Source of the DNA: Polaribacter vadi
GTDB lineage: Bacteria; Bacteroidota; Bacteroidia; Flavobacteriales; Flavobacteriaceae
Assembly: GCF_018861005.1 (NCBI RefSeq)
Contig: NZ_JAHKQL010000034.1
Span: 186,001 to 250,000, forward strand
Length of the DNA: 64,000 nt
Direction of reading: 5' to 3'
The translations under genes and the position numbers were made by a program. The notes below the pieces were generated by a model. It was not told where the DNA came from, made no database searches, and was given only the letters and a program-made list of their open reading frames with translations. Shown here piece after piece: positions 46,080-55,640 of the stretch (the first letter of the stretch is position 1; the number at the start of each line of letters is the position of its first letter).

Positions 46080-46634
46080 CTATCTCTCACCATCACCCAA
46101 AACCAACTCAATAATAGAGTTTTTAGGCAATTTATCATTCGGATTTAAGATTTTTCCTTTGTGGCGTAAACCTCTAACTACATCTAAACCAATGTCTCTA
46201 ACATAAGTATAATCTGTACCTACAATAAAACCAATTGCTGTTAATTCAGATTCAGCTTGTCTTTTGGTGCGTCCATTTAAATCTGGAATGGTAATATCTC
46301 TAAATTTAGACGGATTTAAAGTAAGGTATATTTTACGTTTTTCTTTAACAAAATCTCCAGCTTCAGGGCTTTGTTCTATCACAGATTTTTTAGGATAAGT
46401 TGGGTTGTAGCTTGCGCTGTCTATCACTTTAAAATCTAAATTTAATTCTTTTAATTTTCGTTCGGCTTCATCTAAAGTGATTTTATGAAGATTAGGAACT
46501 TGTATTTTTTGGTCGTGATTTGTGGTTATGTTTAACCAAAACTTTAAGACAAAAAATAATATAAAAAAACCAACAATTGCAATTACAATTTGCAATAAAA
46601 ACGATTTGCTTTTCAGAAATTTAAAAATACTCAT
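46080..46634 (-). CDS. PASTA domain membrane protein
   Basis: From ATG 46634 the product is 184 residues with one membrane helix (about 15-38) and two PASTA domains: IQVPNLHKITLDEAERKLKE (about 46-110) and ITIPDLNGRTKRQAESELTA (about 112-182). An in-frame ATG at 46658 adds an unlikely MCIYQKTF leader. PASTA domains bind peptidoglycan or lipid II; there is no kinase domain. It lies between rluD and the divergent ddl, a stable flavobacterial neighbourhood for cell-wall genes. Confidence 0.85.
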   Translation of the reverse strand: MSIFKFLKSKSFLLQIVIAIVGFFILFFVLKFWLNITTNHDQKIQVPNLHKITLDEAERKLKELNLDFKVIDSASYNPTYPKKSVIEQSPEAGDFVKEKRKIYLTLNPSKFRDITIPDLNGRTKRQAESELTAIGFIVGTDYTYVRDIGLDVVRGLRHKGKILNPNDKLPKNSIIELVLGDGER

Positions 46635-46700
46635 AAATGTTTTTTGATAGATGCACAAAGATATAAAAACTAAACGTTGCAGTTTCTATTTATATTTTGA

Positions 46701-46708
46701 TAAATTTG
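46701..46708 (+). promoter_or_regulatory. Promoter of ddl (-7 box TAAATTTG)
   Basis: It matches TAnnTTTG, with a TTG at 46677-46679 at about the expected -33 distance. It lies 20 bases before the ATG. Confidence 0.5.
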
Positions 46709-46727
46709 TTATAATTAATACAATTTG

Positions 46728-47702
46728 ATGAAAAAAAATATTGCCATAATAATGGGTGGATATTCATCCGAAGTTAACATTTCTTTAGTGAGTGGAAATG
46801 TGGTTTACAAACATTTAGATAAAGAAAAATACAACGCATTTAGAGTGCATATTCTAAAGGATAAATGGGTTGCTTTAGATGATAATGATAAAGAATATAA
46901 AATCAATAAAAACGATTTTTCTTTTGTTTTAGCTGATGAAACTGTCACATTTAGTTGTGTTTTTAACGCAATTCATGGTGCTCCAGGTGAAAACGGAATA
47001 CTTTTAGGTTATTTAGAACTGCTAAATATACCTCATACTTCTGCTCCTTTTTATCAAATGGCATTAACTTTTAATAAAAGAGATTGTTTAAGTGTGGTAA
47101 AAGAATACGGAATTAAAACCGCAATTTCTGTATATTTAAATAAAGGTGATGTTTTAAATACTGATGCAATTATTGAAAAAGTTGGTTTGCCTTGTTTTAT
47201 AAAGCCAAATAATGCTGGTTCTAGTTACGGAATTTCTAAAGCGTATTCTAAAGAGGAAATTTTAAAAGGAATTGATGTTGCGTATAAAGAAGACAATTCC
47301 ATTTTAATTGAGTCTTTTTTAAACGGAACCGAAGTTTCTGTGGGAGTAATTGAATATAACAACGAAATTAAAGTATTGCCAATTACAGAAATTGTATCAG
47401 ATAATGATTTCTTTGACTATGAAGCAAAATACGAAGGAAAATCGCAAGAAATAACGCCTGCCAGAATTTCATCAAAAGAAAAAAGTAGAGTAGAAGAAGT
47501 TGCAAAAAAAGTGTACAAAGCTTTAAATATGAGTGGTTTTTCTAGATCTGAATATATTTTTGTTGATGGAGAACCTCATTTTTTAGAAATGAATACAGTG
47601 CCTGGAATGACAGAAGAAAGCATTTTGCCACAACAAGCCAAAGAAGCAGGAATTTCTTTAAAAGAACTGTTTGACAATTCAATAATGAGTGCCATTAAAT
47701 AG
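46728..47702 (+). CDS. ddl: D-alanine--D-alanine ligase
   Basis: The 324-residue ATP-grasp enzyme starts at ATG 46728 (a TTG one codon earlier is in frame). Visible motifs are MGGYSSEVNISLVSGN, FNAIHGAPGENGILLGYLEL, KPNNAGSSYGISKAYSKEEI and FVDGEPHFLEMNTVPGMTEE. It makes D-Ala-D-Ala for peptidoglycan. It is followed by a large hairpin and coaD. Confidence 0.93.
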   Translation: MKKNIAIIMGGYSSEVNISLVSGNVVYKHLDKEKYNAFRVHILKDKWVALDDNDKEYKINKNDFSFVLADETVTFSCVFNAIHGAPGENGILLGYLELLNIPHTSAPFYQMALTFNKRDCLSVVKEYGIKTAISVYLNKGDVLNTDAIIEKVGLPCFIKPNNAGSSYGISKAYSKEEILKGIDVAYKEDNSILIESFLNGTEVSVGVIEYNNEIKVLPITEIVSDNDFFDYEAKYEGKSQEITPARISSKEKSRVEEVAKKVYKALNMSGFSRSEYIFVDGEPHFLEMNTVPGMTEESILPQQAKEAGISLKELFDNSIMSAIK

Positions 47703-47704
47703 AG

Positions 47705-47766
47705 ACAAGATGTTTTTGATTCAGGAAACAGGATTAATCTTGTATCTTGAATCAAAAACATCTTGT
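47705..47766. repeat. Nested inverted repeat between ddl and coaD
   Basis: A perfect 19-bp stem, ACAAGATGTTTTTGATTCA (47705-47723) with TGAATCAAAAACATCTTGT (47748-47766), encloses a second, imperfect inverted repeat ACAGGATT / AATCTTGT. It begins two bases after the ddl stop. No strong T-run follows, so it may be a REP-like element or an mRNA-processing structure. Confidence 0.6.
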
Positions 47767-47792
47767 TTCAATAAAGTTAAAATATAATAAAG

Positions 47793-48248
47793 ATGAAAAA
47801 AGCAATTTTTCCAGGATCATTTGATCCACTAACATTGGGTCACGTAGATATTATTGAAAGAGGGGTAACCGTTTTTGATGAATTAATTATTGCCATTGGT
47901 ATTAATGCAGATAAAAAATATATGTTTTCTTTAGAAGAACGTAAAAAATTTATCGAAGAAACCTTTAAACACGAACCCAAAATAAAGGTTGTAACCTACC
48001 AAGGTTTAACTGTAAATTTTTGTAGAGAACAAAATGCAAATTTTATTCTAAGAGGTTTAAGAAACCCTGCTGATTTTGAGTTTGAAAAAGCCATTGCACA
48101 TACCAACAGAAAATTATCAGAAATTGAAACTGTGTTCTTATTAACATCTTCTGGTAAAAGTTATATTTCTTCATCAATTGTAAGAGATGTAATTAGAAAT
48201 GATGGAGATTACACAGGTTTAGTGCCAGAGGCTGTTAGAGTAAAATAA
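47793..48248 (+). CDS. coaD: Pantetheine-phosphate adenylyltransferase
   Basis: At 151 residues this is a standard CoaD. The nucleotidyltransferase motifs are AIFPGSFDPLTLGHVDIIER (with the TxGH-type His) and LTSSGKSYISSSIVRDVIRN, and RGLRNPADFEFEKAIAHTNR binds substrate. It performs the fourth step of CoA synthesis. It lies 90 bases after ddl, probably co-transcribed through the hairpin. Confidence 0.93.
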   Translation: MKKAIFPGSFDPLTLGHVDIIERGVTVFDELIIAIGINADKKYMFSLEERKKFIEETFKHEPKIKVVTYQGLTVNFCREQNANFILRGLRNPADFEFEKAIAHTNRKLSEIETVFLLTSSGKSYISSSIVRDVIRNDGDYTGLVPEAVRVK

Positions 48249-48274
48249 AAATCAAAACAAATATGCTTTCCACT

Positions 48275-48345
48275 TTGTTTTGTCATTTCGACCTTGTGGA
48301 GAAATCTCATACATTAATGTTGATTTTATTGTCGACATTTTAATT
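48275..48345. repeat. Fragment of a dispersed flavobacterial repeat
   Basis: TGTCATTTCGACCTTGTGGA followed by GAAATCTCATAC resembles a repeat widespread between genes of Flavobacteriia. It lies between coaD and the M14 peptidase gene. Confidence 0.4.
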
Positions 48346-48354
48346 TAATATAAA

Positions 48355-50100
48355 ATGAAAAAAATAATCGTACTTCTTATCTCAATTTTAATTTTTTCTT
48401 GTGATAATTCATCCAAAGAAAATAAAGATTTCACTACACTTTTTGAAACTTCAAAAGGCACAGAAACTCCAGAATACAAAGAGGTAATTTCGTATTACAC
48501 AGATTTGGCAGAAGTATATGATGAAATTTCGTTGTTTTCATTTGGGCAAACAGATTCAGGTGAACCTTTGCATTTGGTGGTGTATGACAAATCAGGCATT
48601 TATAATGTTGATGAAATAAAAAACTCACCAAAAAATCGAATTCTAATCAATAACGGAATTCACCCAGGTGAATCTGATGGAATTGACGCTTCTATGATGT
48701 TGTTAAGAGACATTGTGAAAAAAGATTCTTTGCAAAATAAATATCAAAATTCAATTATTTGTGTAATACCTGTGTATAATGTTGGTGGTTCTTTAAATAG
48801 AAATTCGCACACAAGAGCCAATCAAAATGGACCTTTAGAATATGGTTTTAGAGGTAATTCCAGAAATTACGATTTAAACAGAGATTTTGTAAAACAAGAT
48901 ACAAAAAATGCAGCAGCTTTTGCAGAGATATTTCACACTGTAAATCCTGATGTTTTTATAGACAATCACGTAAGTAATGGTGCAGATTATCAATATGCAA
49001 TTACACATTTATTTACACAGCATAATAAATTAGGTGGCAGTTTAGGTAACTTTTTGCAAAATAAAATGCGCCCTGAATTAGAAACATCTTTAGTAAATAA
49101 AGGCATTAATATTACACCTTATGTAAATGTTTGGGGCACAACTCCAGAAACTGGATTTTCGCAATTTTTCGATTCACCAAGATATTCTACAGGTTACACA
49201 ACCATGTTTAATACTTTAGGTTTAATGGTAGAAACGCATATGCTAAAACCTTATAAAATTAGAGTAGAGCAAACGTATGAATTAATGCTTTCTGCTTTTG
49301 ATTTTGCTGAAAATAATTCAGTAGATATTAAAGAATTACGTACAAAAGCAACATCAGAAATTTTAGCGAAAAAAATATATCCTATACAATTTAAAGTAGA
49401 TAGAGAAAAGTTTAGAACTTTAAATTTTAAAGGTTATGAAGGTGAAATTATAGATAGTAAAGTTACCAATGGAAAAAGATTATTTTATGATAAAACAAAA
49501 CCATTTGTAAAAGAAACAAAGTATTTTGATGAGTTTAAAGTTACCAAAACAATCGAAATTCCGAAAGCTTATATTTTGCCTCAAGGTTGGCATAATGTTG
49601 TTGAGCGATTAAAGAATAACAACATTGAGTTTACACGTTTTAATAATGATACCATAATTGAAGTTGAGGTAAATCATATTAAAGATTATAAAAGTAGAAC
49701 ATCACCTTATGAAGGACACTATCTGCATTATAACACTACAATTTCTGCATCTAAAGAAAGTATTAAATTTTTAAAAGGTGATGTTTATATTGATACCAAT
49801 CAAAATGGAGTTCGTTATTTATTAGAAACCTTAGAAGCAGAAGCTACAGATTCCTTTTTTAATTGGAACTTTTTCGATACTATTTTACAACAAAAAGAAG
49901 GGTATTCTGCCTATGTTTTCGAAGATATTGCTGAACAATTATTAGCAGAAAACCCATCACTTAAAAAAGAGTTTGAAGATAAATTAAGCAATGATGCAGA
50001 TTTTGCTAAGAATTCAAGAATGCAGTTGAATTTCATTTATAAAAATTCTCCTCATTACGAAAAAGCGCATTTACGTTTACCAATTTTTAAAGTAAGATAG
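48355..50100 (+). CDS. M14 family zinc carboxypeptidase, lipoprotein
   Basis: The 581-residue protein has a lipoprotein signal (IIVLLISILIFSC, Cys 16). The N-terminal half is an M14 catalytic domain: NNGIHPGESDGIDASMMLLR gives the HxxE zinc ligands, then NYDLNRDFVK and IDNHVSNGADYQYAITHLFT with the third zinc His. The C-terminal half (about 350-581) is not recognisable. It would trim peptides outside the cytoplasm. It precedes a lactonase gene by two bases. Confidence 0.85.
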   Translation: MKKIIVLLISILIFSCDNSSKENKDFTTLFETSKGTETPEYKEVISYYTDLAEVYDEISLFSFGQTDSGEPLHLVVYDKSGIYNVDEIKNSPKNRILINNGIHPGESDGIDASMMLLRDIVKKDSLQNKYQNSIICVIPVYNVGGSLNRNSHTRANQNGPLEYGFRGNSRNYDLNRDFVKQDTKNAAAFAEIFHTVNPDVFIDNHVSNGADYQYAITHLFTQHNKLGGSLGNFLQNKMRPELETSLVNKGINITPYVNVWGTTPETGFSQFFDSPRYSTGYTTMFNTLGLMVETHMLKPYKIRVEQTYELMLSAFDFAENNSVDIKELRTKATSEILAKKIYPIQFKVDREKFRTLNFKGYEGEIIDSKVTNGKRLFYDKTKPFVKETKYFDEFKVTKTIEIPKAYILPQGWHNVVERLKNNNIEFTRFNNDTIIEVEVNHIKDYKSRTSPYEGHYLHYNTTISASKESIKFLKGDVYIDTNQNGVRYLLETLEAEATDSFFNWNFFDTILQQKEGYSAYVFEDIAEQLLAENPSLKKEFEDKLSNDADFAKNSRMQLNFIYKNSPHYEKAHLRLPIFKVR

Positions 50101-50102
50101 TT

Positions 50103-51206
50103 ATGAAAAATATATTAATACTATCAATTTTAGCTTTTCTAATTAGTTGTAAATCATCAGAAATGAAAGAGCAAAAAGCTACAGAATTTTACATTGGTAC
50201 CTATACAGATGGTGAAAGTAAAGGGATTTACAAATCGCAAATTGATAGCAAAGGATTTTTATCTAAAATTAAGTTAGTAGCGGAAACGAAAAATCCAACT
50301 TTTTTAGTAAAATCTAAAGACAATAAAACACTTTTTGCAGTTGCAGAAACTGCAGAAAAAGGCAAAGGTTTTGTAAAATCGTATAAAATTGAAAATGATA
50401 ATTTAAAGCAAATTAGTATTTCAGAATCTGGTGGAGCAGGACCTTGTTTTGTAGCGATAAATGATGATAATTATGTTTTAACTGCAAATTATGGAGGTGG
50501 AAGTGTAGGTTTATTACAAGCCAATGAATCTGGAAAATTGTCAGAATTGTTAAACGTACAACAGCATAAAGGTAAAGGAACTACAAACAGGCAGAGAAAA
50601 CCACATGCACATTCTGCTTGGTTTCATCCAAAGAAAAAAGAAGTTATTGCTGTTGATTTAGGAACCAATGAATTATGGTTTTCTACGATTGATAAAAAAG
50701 AAAATAAGCTAGTTTTGGCAAATCCAAATACATTAAAAATGGCAGATGGTGCAGGGCCTAGACATTTAACGTTTCATCCGAATCATAAATGGATTTACGT
50801 TTTAAACGAACTCAATAATACAGTAACTTTGGTAAAAGAAAAGGACAATTTTTATGAAATAGATGCGTCAATTTCTATGATTCCTGAAAATTTTACCGAA
50901 TTTTCTAAAGCTGCAGATATTCATATTTCTAAAGACGGTAAATTTGTATATGCTTCTAATCGTGGGCACAATTCCATTGTAATTTATAAAGTACATCCTG
51001 AAAACGGAAAATTATCTTTAGTGGGTTTTGAATCTGTAAAAGGAGAAAGTCCAAGGAATTTTTCGTTAACTCCCGATAATAAATTTCTTTTGGTGGCCAA
51101 TCAAGATACTCATAATATCATCTCTTTTCAAAGAAATGAAACTACAGGAAAACTAACGTTTGTCTCAGAAATTTCTGCGCCAAAACCTGTGTGTATTTTG
51201 TTTTAA
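50103..51206 (+). CDS. Lactonase family beta-propeller lipoprotein
   Basis: The 367-residue protein has a lipoprotein signal (ILILSILAFLISC, Cys about 16) and a seven-bladed propeller of the 6-phosphogluconolactonase (YbhE) family: EFYIGTYTDGESKGIYKSQI, KPHAHSAWFHPKKKEVIAVD, DGAGPRHLTFHPNHKWIYVL and FVYASNRGHNSIVIYKVHPE. Being exported, it is unlikely to act in the pentose phosphate pathway; a sugar-lactone substrate in the periplasm is possible. It is co-transcribed with the M14 gene. Confidence 0.85.
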   Translation: MKNILILSILAFLISCKSSEMKEQKATEFYIGTYTDGESKGIYKSQIDSKGFLSKIKLVAETKNPTFLVKSKDNKTLFAVAETAEKGKGFVKSYKIENDNLKQISISESGGAGPCFVAINDDNYVLTANYGGGSVGLLQANESGKLSELLNVQQHKGKGTTNRQRKPHAHSAWFHPKKKEVIAVDLGTNELWFSTIDKKENKLVLANPNTLKMADGAGPRHLTFHPNHKWIYVLNELNNTVTLVKEKDNFYEIDASISMIPENFTEFSKAADIHISKDGKFVYASNRGHNSIVIYKVHPENGKLSLVGFESVKGESPRNFSLTPDNKFLLVANQDTHNIISFQRNETTGKLTFVSEISAPKPVCILF

Positions 51207-51207
51207 A

Positions 51208-52275
51208 TTATTGAATAATCACAGTATTTTTACTTATGATTTTTTCATCATTTTTAAAGATTAAAAAATAAGTTCCGCTTTTTAAATGAGAAATATTAAG
51301 TGTTTTAGAGGTGCTTTCTTGTTTGATATCAACTAATTTACCAAGTACATTGTAAATGTAAATCTGACTGTAATCTTCAGAAAAATCATTAATAATTTGG
51401 ATTTCATTTACAACAGGATTAGGAAATATTTTAATCAATTGATTGTTAGTTTTTAAATCGTTTACAGACAAAGTATTTACCTCCTCAATACTAAAATCGG
51501 CAAATAAAACAGCTTCATCTCTTAAATCTTGCACGTTGTTTAAACTTCTATAAATACCCCATTTTGGGCGTACAAATTCAGCACCATTTTGCCAATTATC
51601 AATAGAGTTATTTTCGTATTCAAAAACTACAGTTTGGTTGTCAATTCTTTTAATTTCTAGAGAATAATAACTGTTTGTGCCAAATTCAATTCTTTCTGTA
51701 AACTCAACCCAATGTCCTTTTATTAAAGATAAATCTACTTTTTTTAAGGTCTCTTGATCATCAGTGCTCGTTTGTCTTAATTCTAATTGATCTGGTGTCC
51801 CTTTTCTTGCAGTTAGCGTATACATTGGTATTGATGAAAAATCGCCACCAACAGATTTTAATTGATGCAGGTGTGTAAAATTAGGTGATGCTTGAAAATT
51901 TGCATCAATTTTCATTTTCCATTTGTAAACAACTTTTTCGCCTTCAATCGCTTTTAAATTTTCAGGACTTTTGTCATAAGATTTAATTTCAGTTCGTTGT
52001 CTATCGTCGTTTTTACAACGATCATCATCTTCATTAGCATGTGCAAAAAATCGAAAAACGTTTTTGTTTAAGTCAGCATCAAAAAGTTCATCTATATGTC
52101 TGCCAAAAGTGGTGTGTTTGCAATCTGGTACTTCAACTACATCATAATTAGGTGCTAAAACAGAATTTATCAATTCATAAGTATTTCCAGAACCATCTGC
52201 AGTTAAAGTTACTTGAGAAAAAGTTGGAGAAGAAAAGCAAAATACAAATAAAAAAAGAAGGTATAAATATTTCAT
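51208..52275 (-). CDS. Secreted lyase-like protein with T9SS sorting domain
   Basis: From ATG 52275 the product is 355 residues with a signal peptide (YLYLLFLFVFCFSSPTFSQ). Residues about 25-255 look like a heparin-lyase-type jelly roll, with NDDRQRTEIKSYDKSPENLK, FTHLHQLKSVGGDF and RPKWGIYRSLNN as likely active-site strands. The end (about 280-355) is a type A T9SS sorting domain (IKIFPNPVVNEIQIINDF, NISHLKSGTYFLIFKN). It is probably a secreted polysaccharide lyase of PL20-like or related type; the exact family and substrate are uncertain. The upstream ATG at 52317 adds a non-signal leader. Confidence 0.75.
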   Translation of the reverse strand: MKYLYLLFLFVFCFSSPTFSQVTLTADGSGNTYELINSVLAPNYDVVEVPDCKHTTFGRHIDELFDADLNKNVFRFFAHANEDDDRCKNDDRQRTEIKSYDKSPENLKAIEGEKVVYKWKMKIDANFQASPNFTHLHQLKSVGGDFSSIPMYTLTARKGTPDQLELRQTSTDDQETLKKVDLSLIKGHWVEFTERIEFGTNSYYSLEIKRIDNQTVVFEYENNSIDNWQNGAEFVRPKWGIYRSLNNVQDLRDEAVLFADFSIEEVNTLSVNDLKTNNQLIKIFPNPVVNEIQIINDFSEDYSQIYIYNVLGKLVDIKQESTSKTLNISHLKSGTYFLIFKNDEKIISKNTVIIQ

Positions 52276-52427
52276 TTTGATTGTGATAGAATTGGTTAAC
52301 CAATTTTGGATATCCAAATATAGAAAGAATTTTTGTGTTATATAAAAATTATGAGATTTATTAAATTAACGTCATAAAATTATCATTTTTAAAATTTATG
52401 TACCTTGTAAAACAATAAACATTAAAT

Positions 52428-52886
52428 ATGACAAAACTTTCAATTAATAATAAATTTTATGAGATTGATGTGCAGGATGATATGCCACTTTTGTGGGCAA
52501 TAAGAGATATTGTTGGTTTAACAGGTACAAAATTTGGTTGTGGAGTTGCACAATGTGGTGCTTGTTCTATTTTAATTGATGGTAGGCTCACAAAATCTTG
52601 TAGTATGCCAGTGGCTTATGGAGTTGGAAAAGAAATTTTAACTATTGAAGGGACAACACAAAATTTAGAATATTTAAGAGAAGCTTGGTTTGATGGTAAT
52701 GTGCCACAATGTGGTTATTGTCAGTCAGGGCAATTGATTGCAGCCACTTCTTTGTTAGATAAAATTGAAAATCCTACAGATAAAGATATAGATGATGCTA
52801 TGAGTTCTAATATTTGCAGATGTGGAACATATTCAAGAATTAGAAAAGCAATACACAAAGCTGTAGCACTTAAAAACCAAAATTGA
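52428..52886 (+). CDS. iorA: 2Fe-2S subunit of isoquinoline-1-oxidoreductase-like enzyme
   Basis: The 152-residue protein has the plant-ferredoxin cluster GCGVAQCGACSILIDG (about 38-53) and the second 2Fe-2S cluster CGYCQSGQ...SNICRCGTYSRIRKAI (about 97-142), the small-subunit layout of the xanthine oxidase family. It passes electrons from the molybdenum subunit encoded next; its TGA overlaps that ATG by one base. Confidence 0.92.
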   Translation: MTKLSINNKFYEIDVQDDMPLLWAIRDIVGLTGTKFGCGVAQCGACSILIDGRLTKSCSMPVAYGVGKEILTIEGTTQNLEYLREAWFDGNVPQCGYCQSGQLIAATSLLDKIENPTDKDIDDAMSSNICRCGTYSRIRKAIHKAVALKNQN

Positions 52887-55099
52887 TGAGTAAAATACAA
52901 CAAATAAATCGTAGAGATTTTGTGAAATTTTTTGGTTTAGCATCTACAGGAATTATTTTAGGGTGTAATGTATCATCAAACAAAAAAGAATTTTTACCAC
53001 AAGTGGATGGAATGTTTACACCCAACTTATTTGTGCAAATTCAAAGAGATGGCAACATTACATTAATTGCTTCTCGTTCAGAAATGGGGCAAGGCATTAA
53101 AACCTCTTTGGCTTCTGCAATTGCAGATGAATTAGAAGCAGATTGGCAATATATTACAGTAAAACAAGCCACAGGAAATGCTAAATATGGCAATCAAAAT
53201 ACGGATGGTTCTAGAAGTGTACGAACTATTTTAGAACCTATGCGTAAAATGGGTGCAGCTTCTAAAATGATGTTAATTACTGCAGCAGCAAAAAAATGGA
53301 ATGTTGCTGAATCTGTTTGTAAAGCAGAGAATCATTATATTATAAACAGCAATTCTGGTGATAAGATTTTCTTTGGAGATCTGGTTGATGAAGCTGCTGA
53401 AGTTGCAATTCCTGCTGATGAAAACATCAAACTAAAAAAAGTAGAAGATTTTAAATATATAGGTAAAGATTTAAAGAGTGTCGATTTAAAAGATTTTACG
53501 GACGGAACTGCAACTTATGGCATCGATTTTAGAATTCCGAATTTAAAATTTGCAGCCATTGCAAGATGTCCTGTAACTTACGGAACTGTAAAAAGCTTTG
53601 ACAGCACTGATGCAGAAAAAGTTGCTGGTGTAGAAAAAGTGATTAAATTAAATAAAATGGATCCTCCAATTGGTCAGTTTTTTGGAGCTTTAGGTGGTGT
53701 TGCTGTAATTGCTAATAATACTTGGTCTGCTTTTCAGGGAAAATTAGAATTAGATATTGAGTGGAATTATGGAGAGAATCATTCTTTTAATTCTGATGAA
53801 TATAAAAAACGCTTAACCCAAAGAGTGCATCAAAAAGCAAAATTAGTGCCAGGTAAAAAAGGCGATGTTTTTACTGCTTTTGAGGAAGCAGATAAAATTG
53901 TAGAAGCTACATATCACGTTCCTTTTTTGACCCACGCACCTATGGAAGTACCCAATGCAACTGCTTGGTTTCAAGAGAATAAAATTGAAGTTTGGGCTCC
54001 TTTACAAGATCCGCAAACTGCAAGAGCAGAATTGGCACACTTTTTTGAAATTTCTTTAGAAAATATTACCATAAATGTGACTATGTTAGGTGGTGGTTTT
54101 GGACGTAAATCAAAGTCAGATTTTGTGGTAGAAGCAGTTGCTTTATCCAAAGAAATGGGTACACCTGTACAAGTGGTTTGGACACGTGAAGATGACATTA
54201 AACACGGTTTTTATCATTCTACAAGTGCGCAATATTTAAAAGGAAGTTTAGATAAAAACGGAAATGTTTCTGGTTGGTTGCAAAGATTGGCTATGCCTTC
54301 TATTGCATCAATTTTTAAACCATTGTCAGATTATGCAACTGGTTCAGAATTAAACCAAGGTTTTACCAATAACCCTTATAATTTAACAAACTTTAGATTA
54401 GAAAATGCGAAAGCAGAAGCACATGTAAGAATTGGTTGGATGCGCTCTGTAATTAATATTCACAGTGGTTTTGGGAATAACTCTTTTGTAGACGAGCTAG
54501 CAAATGCTGCAAATGTAGATCCTGTTCAGTTTCATTTAGGTTTAATAGGAAAAGATAGGGTTATTCAAGGAAAATCGGAACATCCTTACAATTCAAAACG
54601 CATGAAAGATGTTTTAATAAAAACATCTCAAATGGCAAATTGGGGTAGAACTTTGCCCGAAAATCATGGATTAGGAGTTGCAATTCAATACAGTTTTTAC
54701 AGTTATGTAGCTACTATTGTTGAGGTTGCTGTTATAGATGATAAAGTTAAAGTCAAAAATACTTGGACCACCATAGATTGTGGTTTGGTTTTAAACAAAG
54801 ACAATGTTAAAAATCAATTAGAAGGTTCTGTCTTTTTTGGAATGTCTTTGGCTATGTATGGAAAAATTTCTACAACAGAAGGCGCTGTTGAGCAAAATAA
54901 TTTTTTCGATTATCAAATGACAAGAATGAAAGATGCACCAAATATCCATATTCATATTATGGATAAAATGAACGAAAAACCAACTGGAGTTGGTGAGGCA
55001 GGAGTTCCTGTTATTGCACCTGCTATTTGTAATGCAATTTTCAATGCTACAGGGAAACGTGTAAGAAGTTTGCCTTTGGTTGATGCAGGGATGGTTTAA
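52886..55099 (+). CDS. iorB: Molybdopterin subunit of isoquinoline-1-oxidoreductase-like enzyme
   Basis: The 737-residue subunit begins with a twin-arginine signal, NRRDFVKFFGLASTGIILGC, with a possible lipobox Cys, so the complex is exported folded. Two aldehyde-oxidase/xanthine-dehydrogenase blocks follow; TMLGGGFGRKSKSDFVVEAV and the final PTGVGEAGVPVIAPAICNAI with the catalytic-type Glu are visible. Enzymes of this type oxidise N-heterocycles or aldehydes in the periplasm. It is translationally coupled to iorA. Substrate unknown. Confidence 0.9.
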   Translation: MSKIQQINRRDFVKFFGLASTGIILGCNVSSNKKEFLPQVDGMFTPNLFVQIQRDGNITLIASRSEMGQGIKTSLASAIADELEADWQYITVKQATGNAKYGNQNTDGSRSVRTILEPMRKMGAASKMMLITAAAKKWNVAESVCKAENHYIINSNSGDKIFFGDLVDEAAEVAIPADENIKLKKVEDFKYIGKDLKSVDLKDFTDGTATYGIDFRIPNLKFAAIARCPVTYGTVKSFDSTDAEKVAGVEKVIKLNKMDPPIGQFFGALGGVAVIANNTWSAFQGKLELDIEWNYGENHSFNSDEYKKRLTQRVHQKAKLVPGKKGDVFTAFEEADKIVEATYHVPFLTHAPMEVPNATAWFQENKIEVWAPLQDPQTARAELAHFFEISLENITINVTMLGGGFGRKSKSDFVVEAVALSKEMGTPVQVVWTREDDIKHGFYHSTSAQYLKGSLDKNGNVSGWLQRLAMPSIASIFKPLSDYATGSELNQGFTNNPYNLTNFRLENAKAEAHVRIGWMRSVINIHSGFGNNSFVDELANAANVDPVQFHLGLIGKDRVIQGKSEHPYNSKRMKDVLIKTSQMANWGRTLPENHGLGVAIQYSFYSYVATIVEVAVIDDKVKVKNTWTTIDCGLVLNKDNVKNQLEGSVFFGMSLAMYGKISTTEGAVEQNNFFDYQMTRMKDAPNIHIHIMDKMNEKPTGVGEAGVPVIAPAICNAIFNATGKRVRSLPLVDAGMV

Positions 55100-55640
55100 T
55101 TAGTCTTTCTCAATAAGAAAAAATAAATTAATCCATACTTTTGCTACCTTCTTTGTAATTTGTATTGCCTCCTTTTAACTTACGTTTTATCTTTACATAA
55201 AGTTGATAATTAACGTGGTATTTTTTAATGTTTTTTTAGGTGATAATTTTTTAGTATTTTCTTCTGTTGTGCACTGAAATCTCATTTTTAATTTATCTAC
55301 TTGATCCAAATCTACAAGATTTCCTTTAGTCAAATAATACTACAATTTTTTTTAAATTATACCACTTTACTTTTTAGAATATACTAGTATAGTGTTAAAA
55401 AAATAACTTACTAAGGATAAAAAAGTAACAAAAGTTATAGAAAAATGTTAGGTAACAAATGTATTAAAGTATAAGGAGCAATATTATAAAGTTGTTGACT
55501 TTAGCTACAATAGTTAGTTATTGGTATTTCTAGAATTTTAATACATTAAAAATTTCATTAATTTTAGAATGAGAGTATTATTTTAAACTATAAATTATTT
55601 GTAAATTCGTTTAAAAGCAATTTCTTCAGCTTTTTGTGTT
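55100..55640. other. Long intergenic stretch with possible gene debris
   Basis: No intact gene, RNA or clear promoter box is visible in these 541 bases. On the minus strand 55193-55333 reads as about 46 codons (LTKGNLVDLDQVDKLKMRFQ, ending LIINFM) without a start, which may be a decayed gene end. The length and debris mark the left side of the NUDIX-helicase insertion. Confidence 0.4.
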
